Assembly (NCBI RefSeq): GCF_000378625.1
Contig: NZ_KB905164.1
Location: 298,613-362,612 of the forward strand
From: Colwellia piezophila ATCC BAA-637
GTDB taxonomy: Bacteria > Pseudomonadota > Gammaproteobacteria > Enterobacterales > Alteromonadaceae
Direction of reading: 5' to 3'
DNA: 64,000 nt
Shown here: positions 57,074-64,000 of the stretch, one piece after another
Layout of the letters: every line of letters starts with the position of its first letter
Position numbering within the stretch: position 1 is the first letter of the stretch
The notes under the pieces: model-generated
Database searches by the model: none
Seen by the model: only the letters and a program-made list of their open reading frames with translations
What the model was told of the DNA's origin: nothing
Position numbers and translations under genes: made by a program

Positions 57074-57923
57074 GATGTTCCTTCACCTAACAAAAAATCA
57101 CTATAGCACCTTAATCGTCAAATAGTGTCGCTATGGGTAAGTCTGTTTAAAAATTATTTGACCACTTGCTTTGCCAACAAATTATCGTAAAAAATCAACA
57201 TATACTTTAAAAAACCTTGTAATAGATAGATATCTACGATTTGTCCAACAGCAAGTAATAGTCTCCTCTCGACAGCCCTCTTAAAATATCACTTTCGCCT
57301 GCACTAGAGTCACTTTGAAAACTTTTCGAGCAAATTGAAATCACAAGAAAACAACACAGAAAAACATCGTCAAATCGACCCCATAATACAGTGAAGAATA
57401 AATATAACTAAAATACAAAAGCTTGGCATAGTAACTTGTATCAAACACACAAGCAGGTAAGGATTACTTTTTCGAGTTCATTGGAGAAACTAACACTACA
57501 GATGTGAGGCTATTTGAACCAATAGCGTACTGGATTAACGACAGGTTTAAAGCAGAAGAAAGCAACAACTAGTAGGTGTACCTTACCCGTAGTTATGCGT
57601 TAGTCAGGCAAACACCTAAACAAATATCGTCTAATTCTAGTGCGCTTTTTAGTGCGCTTTTTAGTGCCTAGAATAGCTTTCCAGTAACTTTTAGAGCTGT
57701 CACTTGCTAGTAGGTCATGATTTTCTTAGTCTTTATTTCTTTATATAGCTCTTGGCTTCTACACCACCTCACTATCTAATTTCCTTTTCATAAATCAAAT
57801 AAAAACAAAAGTAAACTTGGCGTAAATTGCACACTAAATAGACGCTATATGCACAGTATTAATTATTACCTCTCTGTAAAATCCCCGTCATAGATAAGCG
57901 TGAAATTAAATAAGGAATAAATA
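57074..57923. other. Intergenic region with gene remnant and short tandem repeats
   Basis: A 12-bp tandem repeat AGTGCGCTTTTT lies at 57639-57662 with a partial third copy. A decayed coding fragment is described separately (57435-57572). Otherwise there is no gene. Confidence 0.5.
57435..57572 (+). pseudogene. Possible decayed gene fragment
   Basis: A 45-codon open stretch without start codon ends in TAG at 57570. The residues are protein-like (AGKDYFFEFIGETNTTDVRL, then EPIAYWINDRFKAEESNN). I recognise no family. It is probably the tail of a lost gene. Confidence 0.35.
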
Positions 57924-58697
57924 ATGAAATATCTGTTATCCATAGTCATAGCATTGACTCTAACTGCATGTGGTGGTTCATCTGAATAGTCAGCACCAAT
58001 CATTGAACCTATTATGGTGGAGCCACCTGTTGACTGTACAACTGATTGTGATGTGTACGTAAACCCAATTGAAGTTATTGTAGAGCCTATAGATGGCACA
58101 CCAATAGACTATTGTGATGATTTAGGGATATGTGACGTGGTAGTTGAGCCACTACCGGAAGAATGTATGCCTGTGGCTAAAGTAGTTACGCTGGTCGCAC
58201 ATGATTTAGCTGTAGACCTAATCAACTCATGCACTAATGACTTTTGGGTGGTTCCTGTTTCGCTTGAGTTAGGAGCTGCATTTGATTGGTCTATGGCAAC
58301 AGCATTTAACGCTGAACTATCATCATCGACCCAATCTCATATGAATGCGTTCATATATGGGGAAGACGCGGTAGATGGTTATGCTCTTAAGCAGCGTATG
58401 AATAACGTAATGCAAAGCAATTTTTATACTTTTAAGAGTACATTGTGGACTGATAATGATGACTACTCCGTGGCGTATGTAATAAAGAACGGTAGTGCGA
58501 AGATGGTGACATACCAAACAACATCCACATATACGGAATGTATATTATCAAGTAGGACTTCTGCATATTGTGACGTTGGTAATCAGCGCCATTGGTTAAC
58601 AGTAGAGCAGTTCGATGCAATACCCGAACCAGCCAATATAAAAGACGATTTCGCATTCATTGTATGGTCATACATAAAAGCTGAGTTGTACCTGTAA
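57924..58697 (+). pseudogene. Lipoprotein gene interrupted by in-frame TAG at codon 22
   Basis: ATG at 57924 starts MKYLLSIVIALTLTACGGSSE, a perfect lipoprotein signal with lipobox LTAC. TAG at 57987-57989 then interrupts, and the same frame continues SAPIIEPIMVEPPVDCTTDC through to 58697. A re-start at ATG 58014 would yield a 227-aa protein without an export signal. The mature part is acidic, Cys-rich near its N-terminus (CTTDCDVYV, CDDLGICDV, EECMP) and otherwise unknown. The next three genes follow on the same strand. Confidence 0.8.
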
Positions 58698-58738
58698 TTT
58701 AATTTAACACCAAGCCCTACATGGCTATAGGAAAAGTA

Positions 58739-59017
58739 ATGAAAGCATTAAAAGTTATAGGATTAGGTTTAGTTATTGCTGTCGGTGTATTTGGTGGTAT
58801 GCAGTTACACACTAATTACCAACAAAAGAAACAGCTACTCTTGGATATGAAGACCCAAGTAATGCACACAGAACATGCTAACAAAGCACGCTGTATTGGT
58901 GCAAAAATAACACTGAAAACTGCTAAAGATTTATTAGAGTTGATTCCTGAAAGTAGTAAAGCAGCAGCACACCTTGCCGAAGTTAAACTTAAAGTAAGTC
59001 AAATGGGGTGTAAATAA
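58739..59017 (+). CDS. Small N-terminally anchored protein
   Basis: I start at ATG 58739, which has AGGAAAA six bases before it, rather than at 58721. The 92-aa protein has one N-terminal membrane helix (VIGLGLVIAVGVFGGM), then a helical soluble domain with two cysteines (ARCIGAK and QMGCK). No family recognised. Its stop overlaps the start of the next lipoprotein gene by one base, so the three downstream genes form an operon. Confidence 0.65.
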   Translation: MKALKVIGLGLVIAVGVFGGMQLHTNYQQKKQLLLDMKTQVMHTEHANKARCIGAKITLKTAKDLLELIPESSKAAAHLAEVKLKVSQMGCK

Positions 59018-59328
59018 TGAAAGCGTTAGCAGTAATATTATTAGCTTTAACTTTAACAGCATGTGGTGAGCCAGAATACATTATCTATGGTTCAAAAGAG
59101 TTATCTGTACTTGAGCATAAAATTAAACATGATGCTTGTTCTACTGAATGGCAAGCATACAAGGTAACTGAAAAAGACGGATGGGCAAACTTATTTGTGG
59201 ATGAAGATGGTAAGTCGCAAGGTATCATAGATGTAGACCGTGAACCTAAATATGTAGCAGCTGAGCAGTATGACATTTGTTATATGAATTACTTAGTAGA
59301 TAACAATATTCAAATAGTGCAGAGATAA
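59017..59328 (+). CDS. Small lipoprotein
   Basis: A 103-aa protein with signal and lipobox MKALAVILLALTLTACGEP. The mature part (about 85 residues) holds three cysteines and many acidic residues (VDEDGKSQGIIDVDREPKY). No function recognised. Translationally coupled to both neighbours. Confidence 0.7.
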   Translation: MKALAVILLALTLTACGEPEYIIYGSKELSVLEHKIKHDACSTEWQAYKVTEKDGWANLFVDEDGKSQGIIDVDREPKYVAAEQYDICYMNYLVDNNIQIVQR

Positions 59329-59330
59329 TT

Positions 59331-59831
59331 ATGAGAGCAGTAATAGTAAGTTTAGTATTAGCATTTGGTTTAGTTGGTTGTGGCAGTAGTTCAGAAGAGG
59401 CAGAACTACACTGCTCATACCACACGGATTACACAGTTACTGTTCACCCTGACCTAGAGGTGCACACACTAGCTACCAACCTTTGTAATGAAGTGGATGA
59501 GATTGGCACTAATAACAACATCATTTTATCAGTACATACAGAGGCTGTTGGCAACAAGCAGAGCTATGCAGCGTTCAGTGATTCACGTGATATATATAAA
59601 TATTCAGAGCGTAATGACCGTACTGACATAATTGGTTGGGATACCTACAATTGGTACTTTCTCAAGGATGGGTCACCAAGCTATATTGCAGCATACGTAA
59701 ACGGCAAAACTACTATGTATCATGATATTGATATGACTGACCCTCGTAACATTGAAGCTAATGACCACATGTTACAGCTTAGAGTTGACGCGATAGATGC
59801 AATGCAAGACCACATTCAGTTTTACAAGTAA
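59331..59831 (+). CDS. Lipoprotein
   Basis: A 166-aa protein with lipobox VGCGSSSEEAE after a short signal (MRAVIVSLVLAFGL). The mature domain is acidic, with an SYAAFSDSRDIYKYSERND segment. No family recognised. Last gene of the cluster and followed by a terminator at 59880. Confidence 0.7.
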   Translation: MRAVIVSLVLAFGLVGCGSSSEEAELHCSYHTDYTVTVHPDLEVHTLATNLCNEVDEIGTNNNIILSVHTEAVGNKQSYAAFSDSRDIYKYSERNDRTDIIGWDTYNWYFLKDGSPSYIAAYVNGKTTMYHDIDMTDPRNIEANDHMLQLRVDAIDAMQDHIQFYK

Positions 59832-59879
59832 TGAATTAACCTTCATTCACTAAGCACAGCAAACCTTTAACATATTAAG

Positions 59880-59902
59880 CCCACTTAATCAGTGGGTTTT
59901 TT
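59880..59902 (+). terminator. Terminator of the lipoprotein cluster
   Basis: CCCACT (59880-59885), loop TAATC, AGTGGG (59891-59896) and a run of six T. It lies 48 bases past the last lipoprotein stop. Confidence 0.85.
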
Positions 59903-60263
59903 ATTACCTAAAGGAAATTAGGTGGTTGTACTTTATGACTTAAAGAGACGGTCGTAACTGTAATTAAACCGCGAATACCCTCGGTGATTAGTATCAGCAG
60001 TAAATCATATCAACTGACGAATAACTCACGTTAATACACTGATGGTCACCCGCTATACATACCACTTAATGACGATTAGATATTTCTCTAGCTCAGGTGT
60101 TATGTAGTAACCAATGTAGTAAACAGTGCCGATATGTCACACAAGGCATAAGTAGATTCCCCCCCCGCACTACATAACAGAATAGACCTTTGAAAATTAA
60201 ACGGTTAAAAATATCATTTCAAGAATGATTAGCTGTCACTTAATACCACATTGAAGACATTAG
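59903..60263. other. Intergenic with an 11-bp inverted repeat and a C8 tract
   Basis: TGTTATGTAGT (60098-60108) is repeated inverted as ACTACATAACA (60169-60179), enclosing a run of eight C at 60159-60166. No gene is seen. It lies between the lipoprotein cluster and the end of the cassette array. Confidence 0.5.
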
Positions 60264-60324
60264 CTAATAAGCGCTAATCAATGCTTCGGATTAGATTTTG
60301 TCCTGCTTTATTGCATTGTTAGCT
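60264..60324 (-). repeat. attC-like site 1 (after the GHKL ATPase cassette gene)
   Basis: Ends GCTAATAAGC and GCATTGTTAGC pair imperfectly, with an inner CTAATC/GATTAG arm. The core GTTAGCT (60318-60324) lies 5 bases beyond the gene's stop codon, which is the usual position for an attC. Its distal core is degenerate, so this is the weakest of the four sites. Confidence 0.55.
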
Positions 60325-60329
60325 CTAAT

Positions 60330-61319
60330 TTAGTACAACTTTGACATACCTGAGGCTTTTTTAGAAATTCCACTTGCTTCTGCTTCTTCCTCACCTGAAC
60401 TTATAATGTCATCTAGAAGCTGGCTAAACTGTTGAGGTGGTCGCTGTAATTGCATTCCAAAATAAGTACCACTAAAATTTAGAGTTGCTTGACTAACATT
60501 CTTACCATGTCCGACTAATCTAGCGGTGCCACTTCCTAAAACATACCAGCCAAAGCTAGAAGCTAGTTGACTTAATACATATAACCCAAATCCTGAATTA
60601 TCGTAAATGTTTTGAGCCTGATCTATATTACTCGTACTTGAAACACCCTGTTTTATAGCCATAGATAGTGCTTCATTATCGCTAGGTATACGGTGAGATC
60701 TTTTTAAAGAATTAGCTATACCGACACCTTCATCTATAACTGCAATTTCAACTTTACCATTCCACCAACGTTGACCACAGACATAACATTCTGTTGCTTC
60801 AGAGTGTTCAAATACATTACGAATAATTTCACGAAGTGCATAATTATAAAGTCTATTTTCTTCAGTATCTTCCACTGTACCTGAAACAACTCTAGCGAGA
60901 CCTCTTACACTAGACATTATTTTGTCGTACCAAATTTGGAGTTCTTGTGAATTAGCATCATACGCTGGCTTTACGATTCTAGTGATAGGTAAATAAGCAG
61001 AGGAACCTCTAGCTTGACCTACTTGATTTCCTCCACCCATCATTATGAAATCAAAAAAGCCTAAATGCATAAGATACGAATGCACATTATTCGAGCTATT
61101 GTGACCTGACTTTGTTGTATTTAGTCTTTTTTTTTGACGATTAATTATCCACTTCCTTAGTTTAGAACCAGCAACAAGCATAGCCGTAGGAAATGAGTAC
61201 CTTAATGTCGAGCAATCAATACAGACATCTGGTGTATCTTGGTGAAGTTCTAATTGATCAAAAAATGGTGCAAGAGTATCTCTATCAAATCGTTCAGGAA
61301 AAAATATTGTAGTCATCAT
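60330..61319 (-). CDS. Cassette gene: GHKL-type ATPase with STAS-like N-terminus
   Basis: A 329-aa protein. Residues about 170-290 form a HATPase-like domain with ALREIIRNVFEHS (N box), AVIDEGVGI (G1 box) and YDNSGFGLYVLSQLA (G2 box). The N-terminal part (PDVCIDCSTLRYSFPTAMLV) resembles a small STAS/DUF4325-like module. There is no His-kinase acceptor. Anti-sigma-factor-like or defence-associated regulators share this layout. The C-terminal tail (SGEEEAEASG) is disordered. It is flanked by attC sites on both sides, so it is an integron gene cassette. Confidence 0.75.
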   Translation of the reverse strand: MMTTIFFPERFDRDTLAPFFDQLELHQDTPDVCIDCSTLRYSFPTAMLVAGSKLRKWIINRQKKRLNTTKSGHNSSNNVHSYLMHLGFFDFIMMGGGNQVGQARGSSAYLPITRIVKPAYDANSQELQIWYDKIMSSVRGLARVVSGTVEDTEENRLYNYALREIIRNVFEHSEATECYVCGQRWWNGKVEIAVIDEGVGIANSLKRSHRIPSDNEALSMAIKQGVSSTSNIDQAQNIYDNSGFGLYVLSQLASSFGWYVLGSGTARLVGHGKNVSQATLNFSGTYFGMQLQRPPQQFSQLLDDIISSGEEEAEASGISKKASGMSKLY

Positions 61320-61334
61320 CGATCCATCTTGAGA

Positions 61335-61433
61335 GCTAACGCCTAAATAATAGGCTAAGTAATGGTTGCTAAAATGTGAAACGGAGTGGAACCGAGCAAG
61401 CGTTACGTGTCCCTGTTTATTTTCTTGTTATAC
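61335..61433 (-). repeat. attC site 2
   Basis: About 99 bp. Outer cores are GCTAACG (61335) and GTTATAC (61427-61433). Inner arms AGTAATGGTTGCT and AGCAAGCGTTACGT pair imperfectly, with the unpaired bases typical of attC. The sequence reads TATAACAAG ... GGCGTTAGC on the minus strand. It lies directly after the 91-aa cassette gene. Confidence 0.8.
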
Positions 61434-61441
61434 AGCGGACT

Positions 61442-61717
61442 CTATTCGGGGTCATCTATCAACAGACTATAAACTGCCATTCCGACACCAATAAAACTTA
61501 GAAAAGCTAAAATCCCGATAACCTGAATGTTAGGTTTTTCTCTTTTAGACTCTATATAAAGACCTAAACACATTGCTATTAATGAAGTGATTAACATAGA
61601 AATAAAAAGCTGAGTATCGCCATCCGCATTAGCTCTTGCACTTACAATCTCAGGAATCACGATAAAACAACTTAAAGAGGCTATTACACCAATTATTTTT
61701 GCCACCGACTTATTCAT
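61442..61717 (-). CDS. Cassette gene: small membrane protein
   Basis: A 91-aa protein with three hydrophobic segments (KIIGVIASLSCFIVIPEIV, LFISMLITSLIAMCLGLYI and VIGILAFLSFIGVGMAVYS). CGGAG precedes the start by 6 bases. No family recognised. Bounded by attC 2 and attC 3. Confidence 0.65.
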   Translation of the reverse strand: MNKSVAKIIGVIASLSCFIVIPEIVSARANADGDTQLFISMLITSLIAMCLGLYIESKREKPNIQVIGILAFLSFIGVGMAVYSLLIDDPE

Positions 61718-61732
61718 CTATTCTCCGAGTCT

Positions 61733-61821
61733 GTCAACGCCACCTTAAGCGGCAAAATAAAGTTGGCTAAAATAAGCGACGAATGAGCAAAAGCCAACTG
61801 TATTTTGTCCTTTTAAACGAC
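61733..61821 (-). repeat. attC site 3
   Basis: About 89 bp. On the minus strand it reads AAGTCGTTTAAAAGGACAA, then the paired arms AGTTGGCTTTT and AGCCAACTTTATTTTG, and ends CCGCTTAAGGTGGCGTTGAC. This closely matches the VCR-type attC of Vibrio and Shewanella. It begins at the HNH gene's stop codon. Confidence 0.88.
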
Positions 61822-62559
61822 TTATATTTTTATGATATCTTTAAGTGCATCTATAGACAGCAGACTTTCTCCTCGATGCAACATTTTGTGGCAATTTGAA
61901 CAAACAAGAGCAAGTTCAGAAATCTTTGTTTTATGGTTAGGCGGCATTTTAGAAACAGGTATCGTATGGTGAGCCTCGATAAAACCAAAACCCAAATCGC
62001 CGTAAACCGCCTTAAAATCAGTAGAGCATACTTCACACTCTAATTTACCTGTTTTAGCTAGTCGTTCTTTTTTTGCATCTATAGGAGCAGAACCATTACG
62101 CTCTTTACTTTTATGTATTTTATATTTTTCTTTACCTTCAGGGTATAAATCCCCATCCTTTTTATCACTAACATTGCCTTTTAACTTTGAAAGATTTAAT
62201 AGGCGATCAATCTCGCTTTGCATTTTTTGGGTTCTAACATAGCAAGTTCTATTACTGAAGATAAAATGATCTATTTTTTCTGATGACTGGTAAGTTTTAA
62301 TTTCACTTAACTTATGACCTACAGTAAATTTTTTATTCCTTTTCTTGTCATGTTTAATGTCTCCATTAAATATAGCTTTAGCAATTAGAACGCTTTTAAA
62401 TAAATAGTAAATGCTATCCCCTGCATTTAATTCTCTTCTTTCGCCGGTATCAAAAAAGCAAAATTCATTTTCATTTATGAGTGTATCTGAAAAATATTTA
62501 GTCACATCGTTAAAAGAAGAAAAACCTCCTTTGGGACTTAATCTAAAGACAAGGTTCAA
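61822..62559 (-). CDS. Cassette gene: HNH endonuclease with possible EVE/ASCH-like N-terminus
   Basis: I start at TTG 62559 because an ideal AAGGAGGT lies 4 bases before it; the upstream ATG frame runs back into the attC. The 245-aa product has a C-terminal HNH domain (LECEVCSTDF, FIEAHHTIPVSK, LALVCSNCHKMLHRG): two CxxC pairs for zinc and HH in the catalytic loop. The N-terminus has a DTGERRELNAGDSIYYL and RNKKFTVGHKLSEIKTY character that recalls EVE/ASCH-type base-recognition domains, though I am not sure. A modification-dependent nuclease is a plausible reading. Confidence 0.75.
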   Translation of the reverse strand: MNLVFRLSPKGGFSSFNDVTKYFSDTLINENEFCFFDTGERRELNAGDSIYYLFKSVLIAKAIFNGDIKHDKKRNKKFTVGHKLSEIKTYQSSEKIDHFIFSNRTCYVRTQKMQSEIDRLLNLSKLKGNVSDKKDGDLYPEGKEKYKIHKSKERNGSAPIDAKKERLAKTGKLECEVCSTDFKAVYGDLGFGFIEAHHTIPVSKMPPNHKTKISELALVCSNCHKMLHRGESLLSIDALKDIIKI

Positions 62560-62575
62560 GGTAACCTCCTTAAAA

Positions 62576-62675
62576 TATAACGCCCACATTAAGCGGACAA
62601 AGATTGTTGGCTATATTGTGGAGCGAAGCGGAACCTAACCAACTATTTTAGTTCCGTTTAAGTGCCTTGTTAGGC
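62576..62675 (-). repeat. attC site 4
   Basis: About 100 bp. On the minus strand it begins with a consensus core GCCTAAC, then AAGGCACTTAAACGG, inner arms around TAGTTGGTTAGG and AGCCAACAATC, and ends GTCCGCTTAATGTGGGCGTTAT. It overlaps the stop codon of the upstream cassette gene (62670-62672) and supplies the pseudo-start region of the HNH gene. Confidence 0.9.
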
Positions 62676-63441
62676 TTTAAGTTTGTGAACATTTTCCAAT
62701 ATTTTAGCAGCCTTAATAACGGACTCAGAGTCTTCAGTTACACCTGACAACATATTGTCTATCTCAACTAATATTTTATCTTTTAATTCATCTAGCAATA
62801 GTGCAGCTACACTAGCACCGTATTCGTTAATATAATCTGCCTGATGCGGGAGTACTGTTTTTTACAACCTGAATCATTTGTTCGGTATTCAAAAATTTAT
62901 TACCTAAGCCTTTCTCATATAAAGTTGCTTGGGCTATGAAGTGCCAAATGATTGTTTGATATGCCTCATAATAAGACCAAGCAGATTTAGTTACGAAAGG
63001 CCTAATTAACTCAGCATTTACTTCTGACATTTTTTCAGTGTCTGCTTGCCCTGCAATAAACTTAAAAAATAATTGCAGTTTTTCATCTTTATCTACATTT
63101 TTATCTACGATCTCTGCTTTTACTCGAAACATCATTTCTGATACACGTCTTCCACCAGAAACTAGTATCGTAGCTTTCCAAAGCATTTCTGAAGCTATAA
63201 TTCGTTTTTCAAACAATATGCTTTGGCGATGGTTTAAACCATTAATACCAGAGCTTTTTAAAGCATCAAACTCTTGTTGCTTTATTTGAATATCAGCCTT
63301 AATTTTTTCTAATTTTTGATCCTATTCATGTCTTACTGCATTTGTGAGTCTAGTCGAGATCAAATTCCTGCATAAATATCCCAGTACTCCAACTACTGAA
63401 GTTATTGCGATGGAAGGAAACCAATCAATTAATGAAAACAT
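62670..63441 (-). pseudogene. Cassette gene broken by an in-frame TAG and a one-base insertion
   Basis: ATG 63441 (GGAG 7 bases upstream) starts MFSLIDWFPSIAITSVVGVLG, a membrane anchor. TAG at 63322-63324 interrupts. The same frame continues DQKLEKIKADIQIKQQEFDA through YYEAYQTIIWHFIAQATLYE and QVVKN. There a run of six A (62858-62863) shifts the frame; with five A it would read KTVLPHQADYINEYGASVAA and end VHKLKA at 62670, inside the attC. About 257 aa when restored, with an N-terminal helix and a long helical domain. Family not recognised. Confidence 0.8.
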
Positions 63442-63457
63442 GCATTCTCCAATTAAA

Positions 63458-63464
63458 GCCTAAC
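63458..63464 (-). other. Cassette boundary core site
   Basis: GTTAGGC on the minus strand (GCCTAAC on plus) matches the recombination core GTTRRRY perfectly and lies 17 bases upstream of the first visible cassette gene. The DNA beyond it does not fold as an attC, so it may be the attI-proximal junction or a disrupted site. Confidence 0.55.
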
Positions 63465-63474
63465 AGTTTATTAT

Positions 63475-63704
63475 GGATACGTCTCAGTAATGTCCGCACC
63501 ATAAAGATTAAATAATTTATATTAATATCCCATAATATCAATATATTAGAAACCGTAAACAGTAACTTTTTTATAAGTAGCTGGATGTTACTAAGACGTC
63601 GCAGTAATAAGCTAACGTAAAAATATAATAATTAAAATAATTTCAAGTAGTTATATAAACACCATACTGGTTGAGGTGTGTTACTAAGACGTCTCAGTAA
63701 CATC
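63475..63704. repeat. Three related palindromic motifs (GTTACTnAGACGTC type)
   Basis: GGATACGTCTCAGTAATGTCC (63475-63495), GGATGTTACTAAGACGTCG (63584-63602, followed by CAGTAATA) and GTTACTAAGACGTCTCAGTAAC (63680-63701). The third is a near-perfect 22-bp palindrome. The first two are arranged inverted to one another. They may be ends of vanished insertion sequences or operator sites. Confidence 0.5.
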
Positions 63705-63728
63705 AGAGGAATGACTCATTAGAAAATA

Positions 63729-64000
63729 GGCTCTTCTCCGCTTTGATGCAAATAATTGTATCTTCTGGCTAATCTATCATATTGATTTAATATTATTTTT
63801 TCACCCAATTGAATAATGATCAAGTCATGCCAACTATCTCTTCAACACTTTTTCAACTTCCAGGACAGTGTATTGAATCAATAACACTTGATAATGAGCA
63901 TACTGTTGTCATTCAGTGTCGACGGGATAAACGTAGAAAGCCTATCGATCCAAGAACAAATCAATCAGGAACGATCAACCGTTATGTCCGTCGAAGAGTG
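63729..64000 (+). mobile_element. Left end of an ISL3-type insertion sequence, cut by window edge
   Basis: GGCTCTTCTCCGCTTTGATG at 63729 has the GGCTCTT start of ISL3-family inverted repeats. It is followed after 98 bases by the start of an ISL3-like transposase. The 8 bases before it (AGAAAATA) would be the target duplication. The right end is outside the window. Confidence 0.7.
63827..64000 (+). CDS. ISL3-family transposase, N-terminus only
   Basis: The 58 visible residues begin MPTISSTLFQLPGQCIESIT, then DNEHTVVIQCRRDKRRKP and INRYVRRRV. The opening (FQLPG, then a line ending in VIQC with charged residues after) is the ISL3-family N-terminal pattern. The zinc-finger and catalytic parts are beyond the window. 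The frame is open to the last base. Confidence 0.7.
   Translation, partial: MPTISSTLFQLPGQCIESITLDNEHTVVIQCRRDKRRKPIDPRTNQSGTINRYVRRRV

Noticed and set aside
57560..57615. GTTATGCGTTAG-like sequence resembling an attC end
   Set aside because: No paired arms or second core are found near it, and the adjoining lipoprotein genes run on the opposite strand to the cassette array.
57639..57667. CRISPR or iteron array from AGTGCGCTTTTT repeats
   Set aside because: There are only two and a half contiguous copies and no replication gene nearby.

Overview
The window is AT-rich and gene-dense and looks like the chromosome of a marine gammaproteobacterium of the Alteromonadales, most likely Colwellia or a close relative. 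This rests on base composition, a CpxRA/CpxP stress locus, a Vibrio Vie-like c-di-GMP signalling cluster, a VCR/Shewanella-type integron cassette array and the general character of the proteins. No ribosomal RNA gene is present to settle the assignment.

Region 1 (1-25,020) is signalling and DNA damage response. It holds a hybrid histidine kinase cut by the window edge, a Crp/Fnr-type regulator, an EAL phosphodiesterase and a ruined umuD-umuC-SRAP SOS operon. It continues with a three-gene membrane/periplasmic cluster and a Vie-like trio (REC-EAL, REC-TPR, BvgS-like sensor). An OsmC-YcaO fusion, an RTX remnant, and a GAF histidine kinase facing a broken response regulator complete it. The SOS operon is damaged in four ways. 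A 2.3-kb IS1595-type element with a passenger gene sits exactly inside what reads as its LexA box, umuD and umuC each carry one in-frame stop, and their junction is tandemly duplicated.

Region 2 (25,255-38,420) is ordinary core: a SulP transporter, an NCS2 purine permease followed by hpt, cpxP/cpxRA with a perfect CpxR box, a beta-lactamase-fold hydrolase, an alpha/beta hydrolase, an NlpC/P60 lipoprotein and an MscS channel. Two copies of a MITE-like repeat lie in its intergenic spaces.

Region 3 (38,694 to about 57,100) is a genomic island whose left edge is a duplicated 3' end of a tRNA-Ser-like gene. One minus-strand array encodes a broken gene of about 331 codons, a double-AAA+ ATPase, an AddB-like and an AddA-like helicase/nuclease, an unrecognised 422-aa protein, a phospholipase-D-fold protein and a 1.39-kilo-residue helicase. 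A WYL-domain regulator sits upstream. I read this as one or two anti-phage or DNA-processing modules and cannot match the whole set to a described system.

Region 4 (57,900-59,830) is a small cluster of lipoproteins and one anchored protein. Region 5 (60,264-63,464) is an integron cassette array read on the minus strand, with four attC sites between genes for a GHKL ATPase, a small membrane protein, an HNH endonuclease and a broken gene. The window ends in the left end of an ISL3-type insertion sequence.

An unusual number of genes are broken by single-base changes (at least six), using all three stop codons and one-base homopolymer expansions.
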